From contig JAACJM010000013.1 in NCBI GenBank assembly GCA_013368315.1, forward strand, positions 62,001-126,000: a stretch of 64,000 bases of DNA, written 5' to 3'. The stretch comes from Tetrapyrgos nigripes (Eukaryota > Basidiomycota > Agaricomycetes > Agaricales > Campanellaceae). The notes under the pieces were generated by a model. It was given only the letters and a program-made list of their open reading frames with translations, was not told the origin of the DNA and made no database searches. The translations under genes and the position numbers were made by a program. Shown one piece after another: positions 46,190 through 58,098 of the stretch (its first letter is position 1; each line of letters begins with the position of its first letter).

Positions 46190-49100
46190 TTAATAGTAAG
46201 AGCTTGGATGTCCCCACACCCATATACTTACATCTTCGTGCAGTGAAACAGTACATTTTTCCGCCGTTTCGTCACCCTCTCCTTGGACATCCTCTGAGTA
46301 CAAGTACAAGTCCAAGTCTGAGTCCGATGCTGGAAGTTGTCCGCGGACTTCTAGACATCTCGCAAATAAGCTGCCTTGAGCTTCAATCTCCTCCCCTCTG
46401 TCAAAGCAACTCTTGTACTTTTGGATTGCCTCCATGATGGTCTTCGCGCATTCTCGATCTGTGATCCAGTCCCACACATGGCTGTATTCGACAAAGAAGC
46501 CGTAAACAGAAGGATGAACTCGGTCCAGGTAGTTGTCAGGCCCAGCATCTTCAGAAACCATGTCTGTGATGAAACTGGAATATATTTCGGCAAACCGAAT
46601 CTGAAGTTTTTTGTTAACTTCAAGATCTGTCGTCACCAGCGGAAATCCAATCTGATACCTGTGAAATATATTACAGAGATCCAGCTGTGCGAAAGGTTTG
46701 TTCTGGATTAGCTGGTCAAGCCATTCAGTGTAAAGTGCGACCCTCAGAGATGGTCGAAGTGTCTCTCGGGATAATGGAGAAATAAGGTCGTCTGAAAGAT
46801 ATCGCTGGAGAAGCGTAACTTCCATAGATTGCAACTCTTCGTTCTCCTCCTCAATCTGAATACGCCAACTAATCCGATAAATGTTAATCAGACTGAGGGT
46901 TATCCAGAGGAACAAGATATCAGTGTTCTGTGTGGAGGAGGTTTTGTCCGAGTCGTCGAGAATCTTCCAGAGTTCCGAAAGGGCTGATAACCCGTTGTTT
47001 AGGGTGCCAAGTAGTGAAAAGAGGAAGGCTGCTTCGCAAGTCAACGATTCAGGCACTGTTTCATGACGTATGTTCTGTATAACGCATTCTCCCACTAGAG
47101 GCCTATAATTGCCTGAATATATGAAACGATTGAACCAGCCTGAGTCATGAGGTGTCTTCGCAACAGCCTCCTTTGCCCTTCGACTGAAGTATCGCAGAAA
47201 GAGGTTTCTGCCCCAAGTAGCAAGATCAGGATTCGACTGAGCATCTTTGATAGAAAAGAAGAGCTGCATGTATTTTTCCATCCATAAATCAACCTTGTTG
47301 TCGATGGTAGTTGACTGGTCCAACAACCAGTCCGACAAGGTCCTCAATGGATACACGTAGAGATCTTCAGGGTTCATTGGTAGATCAACTGAATAGAGAG
47401 ATCGACGAGGATAGATAATGTACCATGTGCGTTCAAAGTCAGGAGGAAGCTCAGAAATGCCGATCTCCGGAAACATAGTCACAGCGTGGTGGAGATATTC
47501 AAAGAGAATAGTTGAGCGTGTAACAGCCCATGTGTCATCCTGCTTGAGTTTATCAAGGGCAGTTTCAAGTTCTTCTGGCACTACTGCAGGGCATAGCTCT
47601 GTCGAGTGTTCTACAGACATTCCCATACAGACATTCCCCATTTCATCAGGACTTCCCCAGCCAGTTTAAGGGTCCTGGGAAGTTTATGAAAGTTGTCGCT
47701 GTAGTAATTTGGTCTGCTAGTGGACAAGACATAATGCATCCTACTTTCATCAAGACTTTCCCATATCTTGTTCAGGTGTGAGATCTGTTCCCGCAATGCA
47801 CTCGCTGGAATGTTCTGGCCATTTGCCTTTTTCATGTCATCCAGAATCCTTGAAATCAAGGCTACCACATCCCAAATACAGGACATCCATCTGAACCGCA
47901 GTAGGGCAAGGGTGGATGACAAGGACTTGCGATGCTCAAATAACCCTGCAATGTGCAGGAGCAAGTCCTCTGTGAAAGTGAGGTGTGTCTGAACATGTTG
48001 TTCATTGAGCATCTGGCTCTTGTCGGTGGCCTGGCGAGGAGTAGTAACCAACATGTACATTAGAGTGTACACTAGAGAGTAAACTGGCGGCATGCTGCCT
48101 TGACCATGGATCAGGGAGTCCTTCGGGGCAGGAACAACCTGAGATCTCTTCAGGTACTGGGTAATACGAGATATGATGTTAACCTCTGGATCATCTGACA
48201 TTATAAGAGGCATTATCAGGTCCACGTTTGCTCTCCGAATGTAGTCATGAAAGAAAGGATTCGATTTGTTGTCATAGTATAAAACGTCCTGAATGGCCTC
48301 TATCATGGGCAGAAGCTCGCCATCGTCCGTCAACGACTGCATAGTGAAGACGAGGGCCCGCTTGTCACGTTCAGACGTTCCCTGCAACGACTTTTCCAGC
48401 AGCCCTTCTGTCAAGGTCTCATCTTGGCGATAGAGGCCATGCTTGCGAGCTAGAAAGCCACCAAAAGCATTCCCAAACTGCCAGAGAGCACCCGAAAGTG
48501 GCGTGCAGTAAGGAGCGTCGAGCCAGACCAACGGAATCACTGTAAGTGTTGTGTAGATGATGAGGAAAACGACCAGGATGCCTATCATTATGTATGTGAT
48601 AATGCGATTAACGGGAAAGAGGAAGGCGACCAGACCCCCGAAGAATAGGAAGAGGGAGATGTGGAGAAGGATGGGGATGACATCGACGAATGAGTGCATG
48701 CCGAAATCACGCAGGCCAAAGTACATGTACGCGAAGACTCTGGCTTGACGAATAGGCGCTGGTCTCAACGTCGTCTTATGGATGAAATCTCGGGTCCACT
48801 GCTGCACGAATGTAGCTAGCAGTGAACAGGTGAGGGCTAGTGCCAACGAGAGGAACCATAGGACATTGCATACAATGGCCGACATGGGGGTTTCAAAACT
48901 AGGTGGTCCAGACGATAGAACGGTCGAGTTGGATAATTGTTGGGATATTTTGGATAGGAGAAAGACGGTATCCTGAGCAGGATCGGGCTGAAGAGTCTTG
49001 TAGCTCTCGATAAGAAATGCTGTGAGGCTGGCAGAGTACAGGGCAGACTTATGACCAGCACAGTCAGCGTCCGCCCACACTGCTGGTAAGGATCAACTCA

Positions 49101-49514
49101 CAAAGAGCAACATTCCTGCCATGTCCTCCTTCCATCCTTCAACCAAAGCTTTATCATAACGTTGCGCTTCTCTGATATAGATGCTCCACATTTTTTCACA
49201 TGCTTGATCATCTGCAGTGGGCTGGAACCGTTCTGGGCAGTCAAAATACATGAATATGTCTGAACAGTGTTGATATACGGAAGACGACGTACTTTGGGAC
49301 GGCTTCTTGTCGTTGTCCAGATCAGGGTGGAAAAAAAAGGGACGTGTAGTCCAAAGTATGGAGAGAATGAGACCATTTCCATGTTGTTCATAGCATCCCC
49401 AGGTGCCTTCGAGGATCGCAGTGATTTAAAAGCTTTAATAGAGTGAGAATCCAGAGAGACAAAACACTGCAGCACATACGCACCGTTCGTCAGCCAGTTG
49501 AAGTGCATCGCCAA
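46190..49514 (-). pseudogene. DUF6535 membrane protein (copy A), frame disrupted
   Basis: An Agaricomycete family of unknown function with an N-terminal domain of about four membrane helices. Visible parts: QACEKMWSIYIREAQRYDK and GWKEDMAGMLLF, a 51-54 bp intron near 49050-49103, then LTAFLIESYKTLQPDP. Helices follow (NVLWFLSLALALTCSLLATF; MHSFVDVIPILLHISLFLFF; FPVNRIITYIMIGILVVFL). A long soluble C-terminal part runs to 46190. Two lesions: a T8 run near 49330 shifts the 5' part relative to copy B, and a 14 nt tandem duplication near 47620-47645 splits the protein between EVLMKWGMSV and VEHSTELCPA. Each remaining half is a long open frame (489 and 483 residues), so decay is recent. Treating it as two genes would be wrong. 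Confidence 0.75.
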
Positions 49515-49732
49515 AGGTCAAGTCCGAGTCTCGTCTGCAGGATGATTGGGAGGAGAAAGAGCGAACACAGGTACGTTGGCACGTTGACTTTGCAGTGTGC
49601 CCACGCAGATAAAAATACTCCCAACTTATAGGCCGAATGGTGGAAGCCCAATGCGGGAGAAGCAGTATAGCCCTTGTATTTGACCCCTGGCTCATTCGTA
49701 TTCTTCAATCATCCAAGAGCTGGCTTACATTT

Positions 49733-49870
49733 CCCTTCAAGAGTAAGAGGAAACGAGACATTGTTGAAACGGACGAAGACCAAGGAAATACAGGAAAAAT
49801 ACATGGCCTCCGTCTCTCCGTGGTTTTTTTTCCAATTCCCCCATCAACCTAACCCTTCCTCTAACATCCA
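49733..49870 (+). pseudogene. GH71 internal fragment (copy 1 of the middle segment)
   Basis: A short stretch related to the GH71 segment that contains MASVSPWFF. It includes FPFKSKRKRDIVETDED and the same GGAAACGAGAC core seen at 56725 and 62421. It is isolated between the DUF6535 copy A promoter and the next hypothetical gene. Confidence 0.6.
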
Positions 49871-49908
49871 ACTCTGACACTCCTATCCCACTTTCTAAAT
49901 TCCTGGAA

Positions 49909-50430
49909 TTGGAGTTCAATCATCCTCTGTATTCACAACAGGAGATCGATAGGGAGATACACACGTTGGAGGTTATGATTGCTGAGATTCGGTATACTGG
50001 GGATGACGCGTCTGAGGGGGCATCCAGGTCTGGGTCTGGGTTAGACTCAGCAAGTGGGTATTCATCGACGCTCTCTGCATCTTCATCTTCTCTGGCTGCG
50101 TCTCCTACCCCTACTGCCGATTCCGGATCTTCTTCCCCAGCCGATGTTACTACATACACGGTTGATGCTTCTCTCTCGTCCTCGTCCTCAGACTACTTCG
50201 TCGGTACCCAAGTCAAAGGCCGATCATCCGACCCCAATATCAACTCCAACTCCAACTCCAAACGATTCACAGACCCAAAACAACTAGTCGGCACTCAACC
50301 CCATACTCCAGGTTTCGGTCTCGATTTCATCACTTCCAAGCAGCCTATGATGTCATCGCTTCCATGCCTCTGCTCAATGCAAGGTCGGATTATTATTACT
50401 CGTCCTGGGAACGGTGGTGTATGGGTGTAA
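49909..50430 (+). CDS. Hypothetical Ser-rich protein, possibly truncated
   Basis: A 173-residue frame starting MEFNHPLYSQQEIDREIHTL, with a short helical N-terminus and a long Ser/Asp-rich tail (SSTLSASSSSLAASPTPTA). No family is recognised. Downstream DNA to about 51020 still has coding character in shifting frames (e.g. AVHRVTFGDENARAISLPT; DASSISDDEDLDSDIDSF), so the original gene probably extended there and has decayed. Confidence 0.35.
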   Translation: MEFNHPLYSQQEIDREIHTLEVMIAEIRYTGDDASEGASRSGSGLDSASGYSSTLSASSSSLAASPTPTADSGSSSPADVTTYTVDASLSSSSSDYFVGTQVKGRSSDPNINSNSNSKRFTDPKQLVGTQPHTPGFGLDFITSKQPMMSSLPCLCSMQGRIIITRPGNGGVWV

Positions 50431-51591
50431 GAGGAGGACGACGAGGAAGAGCAAGGTTCCAAGTTTTGCACAGGCGTAGACTGAAAAGTCCGGCGCTTCC
50501 GAGAAGGACAAGGAATACGGCACGTTGAGAACGCTCGCTGGAAGGAGTCTAACGGATAAGGCGAATTTGAGCTTGTATTGTAAGGGACAGGGAAAGTACT
50601 AGGTTCCGGAGGAGTAGCAGAGGAATCTGAAAAAGGTCAACCCCTCGTACACGTACCTGAACTTCCCAGTCCAGTTGCAGATCCAACAGCTTACGGGGCA
50701 ATCGCATCTGGCACTGGCACTGCAATTGGACATGGACAAGGACAAGGACGCGTTCACGGGCTCTCACTCATCAACGCGCAAGCTCCCCGGGCCGTTCATC
50801 GAGTAACTTTCGGTGACGAAAACGCTAGAGCGATTTCTTTGCCCACTATCACCGTGACGAGGACCCCGAGCGACGTTAGGAGGAATAGACTTCAGAATGG
50901 CAATGTACCATGACAGTGTAGATGCCAGCTCTATTTCGGACGACGAAGACTTGGATTCCGATATTGATTCTTTCACGATTGTTTGGATGGTGAGCAAATT
51001 CACGCCATGTTTATTCATGATCAATCATGCCAATTTTCAGAATGCTGATGCCTTTTGCCTTTTCCCGTAGAAATTGTGAGAGAGGGAGCGATTTCCGTTA
51101 ACTTTGAATGAAGATCTGCCCAAAATCATAAACGATTCGACACGACCACTTGCATCGGTGCATTGCTGGGCAACGACATCTTTGTACGTTCTTACGTTCT
51201 TTCCATGTTTATCTACATTCTTTTTTGGACCCTATCTCACATGCATAAAAATTTGGGATCTTTGAGGGCTTTGGGGTTTCGTGTACAGTGGAGACTGTAT
51301 TCATTCCTTTGGGTCAATGGTTGTATCCTAGTCTGTATTGTATTTGTGATTTATCTTCAAGGAATTTGCTAGATGTACTCTTGGCTTGCTTGTACATCCA
51401 GTATCCACGTCAATATATGGTTTTTTGTGGTACATGTCTTGCCAAAGAAAATCCAGTCCAAAAACAGATCAATTAGGATGGAAGGGCGAAAGTAAATACA
51501 CACGTTAAATGTCAACGAAAGAGGATAATGGATAGTAACGACAGAAAAAGTATGCGAGTGTCCAATTCCAACCAACGAGTTCATTCCCACA
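50431..51591. other. Decayed coding remnants and intergenic DNA
   Basis: 50431-51024 contains frame-shifted fragments in coding-like Ser/Gly/Asp composition on the plus strand. 51025-51591 shows nothing recognisable and includes the 3' flank of the V-ATPase fragment. Confidence 0.4.
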
Positions 51592-52200
51592 TCAGAATAT
51601 GGGTATGAAATCCTGTATCCTATCCCTCGCATCCTGCGCAATACACTCTGCAATCCACGTCAAATTCCTAATCTCTTGTTCCTTCAACTTCATATACGCA
51701 TAAAACACTCCATATTGGAACTGTTGCAAAAACGCCTGTTTGTTGAGATGGACTTCCATATGGAAGAACCTATCCTCCAACTGCGAGACGGCACTCGATT
51801 CATCTCCACCTCCTCCCGTTCCATTAGCCGCTCCAGACGAAGGGGAATCCGAAAAGAAACTCCTATACTTGGACACATTCTCACAAACGGCTCGAACTTG
51901 GTCCAACTCATCCGCTTTGGCGAGTTGGTTATTCCCCTCGGGGAACAATGTCCCAATTGCAGGGAATAGTTTCGCACCTTGTTCTTTAGAGAGCTCGGTG
52001 TTGAAAGAGTTGATGGTGATGTTGACTGTACGGTCTGCTTCGAAAGAGAGGATGCGTTGCATGACGTCTGCGGTCGAACCGCCGAGGGAGGAGCAGTAGG
52101 AGTAGAAGGTAGGCTTTGTAGACTGTGTTTCGGATGATTTCGATGTTGAGGTCATCAAGGTCAGAGGCGCAGAGGTAGTCTCGGAAGTAGGGGGCTGGGT
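51592..52200 (-). pseudogene. VMA6: V-type H+-ATPase subunit d (Vma6), truncated and frameshifted
   Basis: Subunit d couples the V1 rotor to the proteolipid ring on vacuolar membranes; the normal protein is about 350 residues. Here only the C-terminal half remains. It starts at [20 protein letters not shown], runs to IRNTVYKAY, then shifts frame and continues [58 protein letters not shown] and [19 protein letters not shown] to FIPIF. The shift point matches loss of about 8 nt within the conserved KAYLEDFY. Sequence upstream of 52200 ([15 protein letters not shown]) is not from this family. An intact essential copy must exist elsewhere in the genome. Confidence 0.82.
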
Positions 52201-52830
52201 GTAGAAATTGTCCCCGCCCCCTCGTCACCATTTCACCCGTCTTTAGGTCATCCACCGCATTGTAACACTCATGAAAAAGAGTAACGAGACGGTTTCGCCG
52301 ATCCTTCTCGGCTATGGATGCATGGCGACGTTCTGCTGCTTCCTCGCGACACCGTTGTTCTGGATCTCGATAAAGCGCCAAGTACCACTTGAGAATGACA
52401 ATCACCTGACTCCCATACCGAGTTCCCCATTGTCATGAGATGATGTGGCGAAAGACATCCAAACCAAAACGTTCAACTATGACCGGCCTTGCAACGATCT
52501 TCGCCAATGTTAGAGTATCTGGCGGCTGGTAACATTCCTCTGATCCAGATAATCCTGCGCTATGACACGGGTGCGCCATTGTTTCAAAGCGGCTTCGAGC
52601 TCAGTCTGTAGCTGTTCCGTCGGTTTTGATGATCTACCGGCACGGGTTGAATATGGTAAATGAAGGACAATGCGCTCGATGGGAAAGGAATCGAGATCAG
52701 TTGTCGCAGCATGGGATATTCAGCTCTAGAGGTTTAGAGAAGAGCGGTACTGCAGACAACACAGATTAAACAGAGTATGATACCAGTAAATCAGAAAACA
52801 CGAACTTTTGGCATTGTTCCTAAAACATTT
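52201..52830. other. Junction and intergenic DNA between two pseudogenes
   Basis: The minus frame upstream of the V-ATPase fragment (to about 52405; [20 protein letters not shown]) belongs to another, unrecognised gene. The remaining DNA shows no clear feature. Confidence 0.35.
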
Positions 52831-52833
52831 ATC

Positions 52834-54330
52834 CTATGGTAAACGCCGGCACCTGTTCGTAGCAATGGTGAAGGTGAGGTATCCCAGGTCTCGTGCCTCT
52901 CGTGCAGATTTTGTTTTGCGACGCTTGCGCTCCACTACTCGGTCAGGATCGGGTTCTGCGTCCGAGCCACTATTGTAATCAGGCTCGTCTTCATCAATCA
53001 CTGCTTCTCTATTCACCGGGTCCATGGCTTGGTCTATAATCTCCTCATCAGTTTCATTTCTATCCTCACCGTCCTCATCACCAGACGTCTCATCTCTGTC
53101 GAAATCGGAAACGTGTCAAGACATAGAAGCCCTGGTGACGAAAAGAATTGCTTGGCCAGTGTCATTGGGGCGGCGAGTGCATCGGCCAACCTTCTGCACA
53201 AATGACAGGAAAGAACGAGGTTCCAACCAAAGGACAATGCGCAGCACATTCTTGAAGTCCATACCCTGACGATTAGTTAGTATTCGAGACCACAAAGAAG
53301 ATACAATACGCGAACCATACCGAGAGCATCTGTAGCAATGACAGCCTTAAGATATCCGCTTCGTAACTTTAGGCTTCTTCTCTCCGATGTTTCGATGATA
53401 GAATGCAATGGTGTCAGGAGACATAGCGGGAGGACAGTGGGCACGAAGAAAATCCTGAATGGCCTCGGTCTCCTTTCGAGTATTCACATAGATGATGGTC
53501 TGCTTGAAGTCGTCTGGATTGGTGTCTTTCGAAAAAATGAATAGAAGATCTGCGTATGTTTGAATGGGGTGTTGAATGACACGAACGGAGAGTCTGACGT
53601 TGAGTTTTGCATTAGAAACACTGGCAGCAACAAGATCATATTTCTCGCCCAAGTCGAGCTTTTCCACTATCAGTTCACGAACATCTTGCGGTATAGTGGC
53701 CGACGCGATGAGAACGGGGACGTGACTCGGACAGCGAGCAAGAAGCCTGCCTACAGCGTCATAACGAGGACGAAAGTCCCCACCCCATTCGGCAATGCAA
53801 TGGGCTTTGTCAACGACGACTGAGACACATGCTGACTTGAATTCGTCGGTCCTCGTGGAAGGAAGACTTTAAGGCGGACTCCAGGGAAGTAAGAATGACC
53901 TGGTGCTTGTGGCGACGTGTAGAGGGCTGACTGGGGTCCATGGTGATCTCCTGGCATCGTATGAGCACAAATACGCAAGAATATAATAAGGAACACGCAC
54001 CTCAAATAACTCTTCAGCCTTACTAGACGAGTTTAAGGCTACAGCTTGTATGCCCTTGCCCAACAAATCCTTCACCTGGCTGGGCATCCATCAAAGCATT
54101 GAGTGGACCAATAAGCAGGGCAACTCTCTGAGACCGAGGGTTGAGTTCCGCGTGATAGAAGAGTGGTACAGGTCTTCCCGCCGCCCGTAGGCACGTCATA
54201 CATCGTACTTATGCCTTGTATGATGTTACGGACAGTTTTTTCTTGTTGTTCGCGGAGGAGGGGATACCCCAGGTCTTGCATAAGGTATTTCTAGCGCGTT
54301 GAAGTGCGATAGTTGGTCTGTCCATGGTAG
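52834..54330 (-). pseudogene. RecQ-like DNA helicase, decayed
   Basis: Superfamily 2 helicase remains in order on the minus strand: start MDRPTIALQRARNTL, then LREQQEKTVRNIIQGIS and the Walker A segment DVPTGGGKT. Just after, the reading shifts frame to FYHAELNPRSQRVALLIGPL. The DEAD-box-type motif reads VDKAHCIAEWGGDFRPRYD, with further changes around it. Motif III is PVLIASATIP. Domain 2 has TIIYVNTRKETEAIQDFL and, after another break, LEPRSFLSFVQKVGRCTRRP. The C-terminus is acidic and basic (DYNSGSDAEPDPDRVVERKR). Several frame changes and a TGA after VTRASMS (near 53118) make a functional protein unlikely. Such degenerate RecQ copies are common in mushroom genomes. Confidence 0.72.
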
Positions 54331-55635
54331 AGAAGGTGAACAGAGAGCCGGAAGTGGTCGAGGTCATTGCACGGGAACGCAAATATCGTGAAACGGAATG
54401 TATTGTAGTTCTACATGGTCGTAGGTACCGTAACGCGAAATTTTGGACTAAGTGGAGGAATTTGGTCAAGTCAAAACAAGCACGTGAACCTCACAAAAGT
54501 GCTAGATTTTGTTCAAACCTTGCAGAAGTGACTGGCTCGAGTCTAAATCCAAAGCTGCATCCTTCATACTCTCCATGACGGCTACTAAAGAGCTCGAGCT
54601 TATAGTCGTTGTTGTCCTTCACTTCTAGGTTGCGAGACATTCCCATCTCTCTCTTCGTTCCGTTCTTGCTTTAGGAGCTGTCAGTATTGCTAGTACTAAT
54701 TTACACTGTTCATTCCTTTTAACGAAATCATAATCATCACCAGTTCTCTGGCAATATCGCCGCCAACGTCCACGCCGTTCTGTATCCATCATTCAAAGCT
54801 CGGGAACATGTTCGGGCAGCAGCAGTCTTTGTATGGCTGCTCACGCAATCCATAGCTGGTGAGCTATCCGGTGTGTTTTCGGGAACTGAATTCGTTGCTG
54901 ATGATGGGATTGCTCGACAGACATTAGTACAGCTGCTGCTCTGGTTATTCAGTTGTACAACCTTACCATTTTGTCGCGAGAGGCTGAGAGTCAGGACATC
55001 TTCATACCGTCTATTACAATGCAGTAATCGCTCACTTTGTGCTTTCTTTCGCAGTATCATTCGTAGGCTTGTACGCCAGTCCATACAGACGGGCGTGGCT
55101 ACTACCATCATAGTCATTAATATTCTCATAGTCTATCTCGTATATGAACCCTGCAACAGTGAGTTCCCCGTCCTTTCTCCTGTCTCGCTCTAATGCACTA
55201 TTAATATGTGTACAGTAAACAGAGTGTACTAACGCTAGCCACCGTAGTGTATGTAGCGTAGTTTAAAGCCTGAGTGTTCAACGTTCAATGTTCAATATCT
55301 TCACACCGATATACTTGCATGTAATGATTCCTTGAAGTCCTTGAGGTTGTACTAGTAGCAAAGAAAACGAACGAAAACAAGCAAGAATCATGTCATGTAC
55401 ATTCTTCTCAGCCTATTATCCTCTTCCCCGAGTCTTCTCTCAACACGATGCACAATAGCCTTTTAATATCCTTCTGCCTTTCCTGCAAGGACCGGAAGAG
55501 TCGATGGTGATGCTGTACGACAGTCTGCTTCGAAAGAGAGGATGCGTTGCATGACGCGAGCGACAGCTTTGGACTCTTTTGTGGTCATTGTTCTTTTAGA
55601 TAAAATCCAAAGCTGCAATGTGAGCGACTTTAACG
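54331..55635. other. Remnant-rich intergenic region
   Basis: A plus-strand hydrophobic stretch near 55070-55160 (QTGVATTIIVINILIVYLVY) looks like one helix of a multi-pass protein; DUF6533/6534-type proteins are a guess. 55200-55265 repeats the spacer sequence found beside both DUF6535 copies. 55514-55553 repeats part of the V-ATPase subunit d fragment. No intact gene. Confidence 0.4.
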
Positions 55636-58098
55636 ATGTTTCGTTTTCTCTTTTTCTTGTTCACGCTCTCTTACGCCCTTCCCGTTCCTTCAACAACAGA
55701 GTTGATCTCTAAATATGTCGTCGTTCATCATATGGTTGGTAACACATTTCCTTACACTATTCAAGGTCAGTGTCTTTTCCTTTTCTCCTTACGTCCACCT
55801 AACCCCCCTTGCAGACTGGTCAGACGACATCTCCCTATAGCTAGCCTCTAAACACAACATCGACGGCTTCGCTCTCAACATCGGCATAGACCCATGGCAA
55901 CCCGACGCGTAGCAGACGCGTACCAAGCTGCTCTTCAATCCGGGTTGGATTTTATCCTTGGATATGTCCTCCCTTCCTTGTGCTTCTTCTACCGATGCAC
56001 AAGCTTTACGCTCCCTCGTTCTCAAATTCGCTGGTCATCTCAATCAACTGAGGTATTCAAAAGTCTCTCCGGATCCACTTCCACTCGTATCGACCTTTTC
56101 GGGGGAGGCGTGTACGTTTGGACAAGATTCCCCTTTGAATGGGTGGAATAGTCAGTTTACTCAATGAAGGGAAAGATTACTTTTGTCCCTTCATTTTTGA
56201 TGGATCCGAATTCGTTTAACGAGTTTATGGATGGGGATTTTAATGTGTGTGCATACATACATCTCTCTTCTCGTTATGCTAATCTTTATGGACAGTGGAA
56301 CGGAGCTTGGCCAGTCGAATTAACAACTGCTTCCCAAGGGTCTTCGGATACCTCTCTTTCGTCGGCTCTTACGGATTTTACTTGGGTTATCTGGGTCTAC
56401 CTCTGCCCCGGACGCGACGAATATTATTCCCCATTTATCTACCTTCCTCGGAGGGTTCCTCGGAGGGTCTTCAGACGATACCAACTCTCCCAATTCCAAC
56501 GTCCCTTCCAAACAAACCACCGATGCGAACCAACAAACACAAGCGAAAACAATAGCTTCAACCATATCCTCAGCTCTCAGCAAATTCATCAGATCCACGG
56601 ATGGGGATTTGCTTCATGTCAAGGGGTTGGATTCGTCGGGTTCCCCATCTCTAAGAGGTGGCTCGCGTTCTCGTCCTCTGAGAGTGATAGTGAGCACGAG
56701 AGCTGGTTTTCGTTTCCGTTCCAGAGGAAACGAGACGTTGTTGAAAGAGACGAAGGAAATGGAAACAACAAAATATACATGGCCTTCGTCTCTCCGTGGT
56801 TTTTTACCCACTTTGGTGCTAATACATTTAATAAGAATGCGTAGTACTAGCGTTCGCCCTCAATCGTTGCCCTTCCTTACTCTTGAATCATTACCCTAAT
56901 ACTAACCACACCAGTTCCTCTACACAGCAGACCAACACCTCTACGCCAAACGTTGGGAGGCTCTCGTCAATTCTAGTTTCCCGAACAATGCAACGACGAC
57001 TCTCCCCATCCAACCCACTCAACATCGACATAATCCAAATAATCTCCTGGAACGACTATGGCGAATCACATTATATAGGTCCTATCAAGGGGGCTCAGCC
57101 TACGGGGAGTGAGGCTTGGACGGGGGGCATGGGGCATGCTGGTGAGTCGGGGTGTTTTCTTCTTTCTCGCTTACCCACCCTACCCTTCTTATCTTTAACT
57201 CTTTGACTCTTATTCTTACTCTGACTCTTACGCATACTAAATGCTAAATGCTAACAATCTTTCTTTCTTCCCCTTCTATATCTAGCCTGGCTCCCACTTA
57301 CATCCTACTACGCTTCTGCATTTAAAAACGGTGGGCAATACCCCGACATTTCGAAAGAAGACGAAAAGTTGGTTATGTGGTCGAGGATTCATTCGGCTCA
57401 GGCTCAAGTAGGTGATCCGGTGGGGGAAGTGACGGGGAAAGAGTTGGTGAGTGTTCGAGTCCCTTTTTGTTTTTGTTTTTTTTGTTTTGGTCTAGTGTCC
57501 TTTCTGTTTTGTCGTTCTTGTTCTACGACCCGGCGAGAGAGAACTGGTTATTGACGACCCCTTATAACGACAGGTCGAAGACACCGTCTGGGCCATCACA
57601 CTTTTGGCTGAGCCTGCGAATGTGACGTTTGAGGTGTATGCTTATACACCTTCCTCGTCTTCCTCATCATCATCCAACACCACCACTACCACTGACGCTG
57701 ACGTCGATAACAACATCATCTCCTCCCAAACATTCTCCGTCCCAGCTGGACTGAGTAAACTTGCTATGCCGATTGGGTTTCCTGACGCCGGTGGGGATGG
57801 GGGGATACAGAGTTTGAGTGTTCGAGCGAGAGTTGTTCGGTCTGGGTCTGCTTCGGTTCGGGTTCGAGTTCGGAGTCCCAAGATACAACAGACACGCTAG
57901 TAATGCAACTAGACGCTGGCAATCCCAACCTCTCAAACGCAGGCGACTCAGATTCCAACACGAATGCAGGAAACGGAGACGACAGGACAAGGAGAGAACG
58001 CACAGACCCTAGCCCCCTTTGTATTCGTCAAGAACCCAGAGAAGTATAATTATAACGCTTGGGTTGAGTGTGTTAGTTCTTCAGGGGTGGCGTGTTAA
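55636..58098 (+). pseudogene. GH71 alpha-1,3-glucanase, near full length but broken (copy 2)
   Basis: The most complete GH71 copy. It has a signal peptide (MFRFLFFLFTLSYALPVP), then YVVVHHMVGNTFPYTIQ. After an intron, DWSDDISL is followed by an in-frame TAG, then ASKHNIDGFALNIGIDPWQP. A second TAG or frameshift precedes RVADAYQAALQSGLDF. Then come LDMSSLPCASSTDAQALRSL, VSTFSGEACTFGQDSPLNGW, GKITFVPSFLMDP, WPVELTTASQGSSD, MAFVSPWFFTHFGANTFNKN, DIIQIISWNDYGESHYIGPI, SYYASAFKNGGQYPDIS and VEDTVWAITLLAEPANVTF. The order matches the whole enzyme, which degrades alpha-1,3-glucan in fungal walls. At least four frame breaks and two in-frame stops are visible, so it is dead. Confidence 0.8.

Noticed and set aside
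46190..49080. Two adjacent overlapping minus-strand genes
   Set aside because: They are halves of one DUF6535 protein separated by a 14 nt tandem duplication that copy B lacks.
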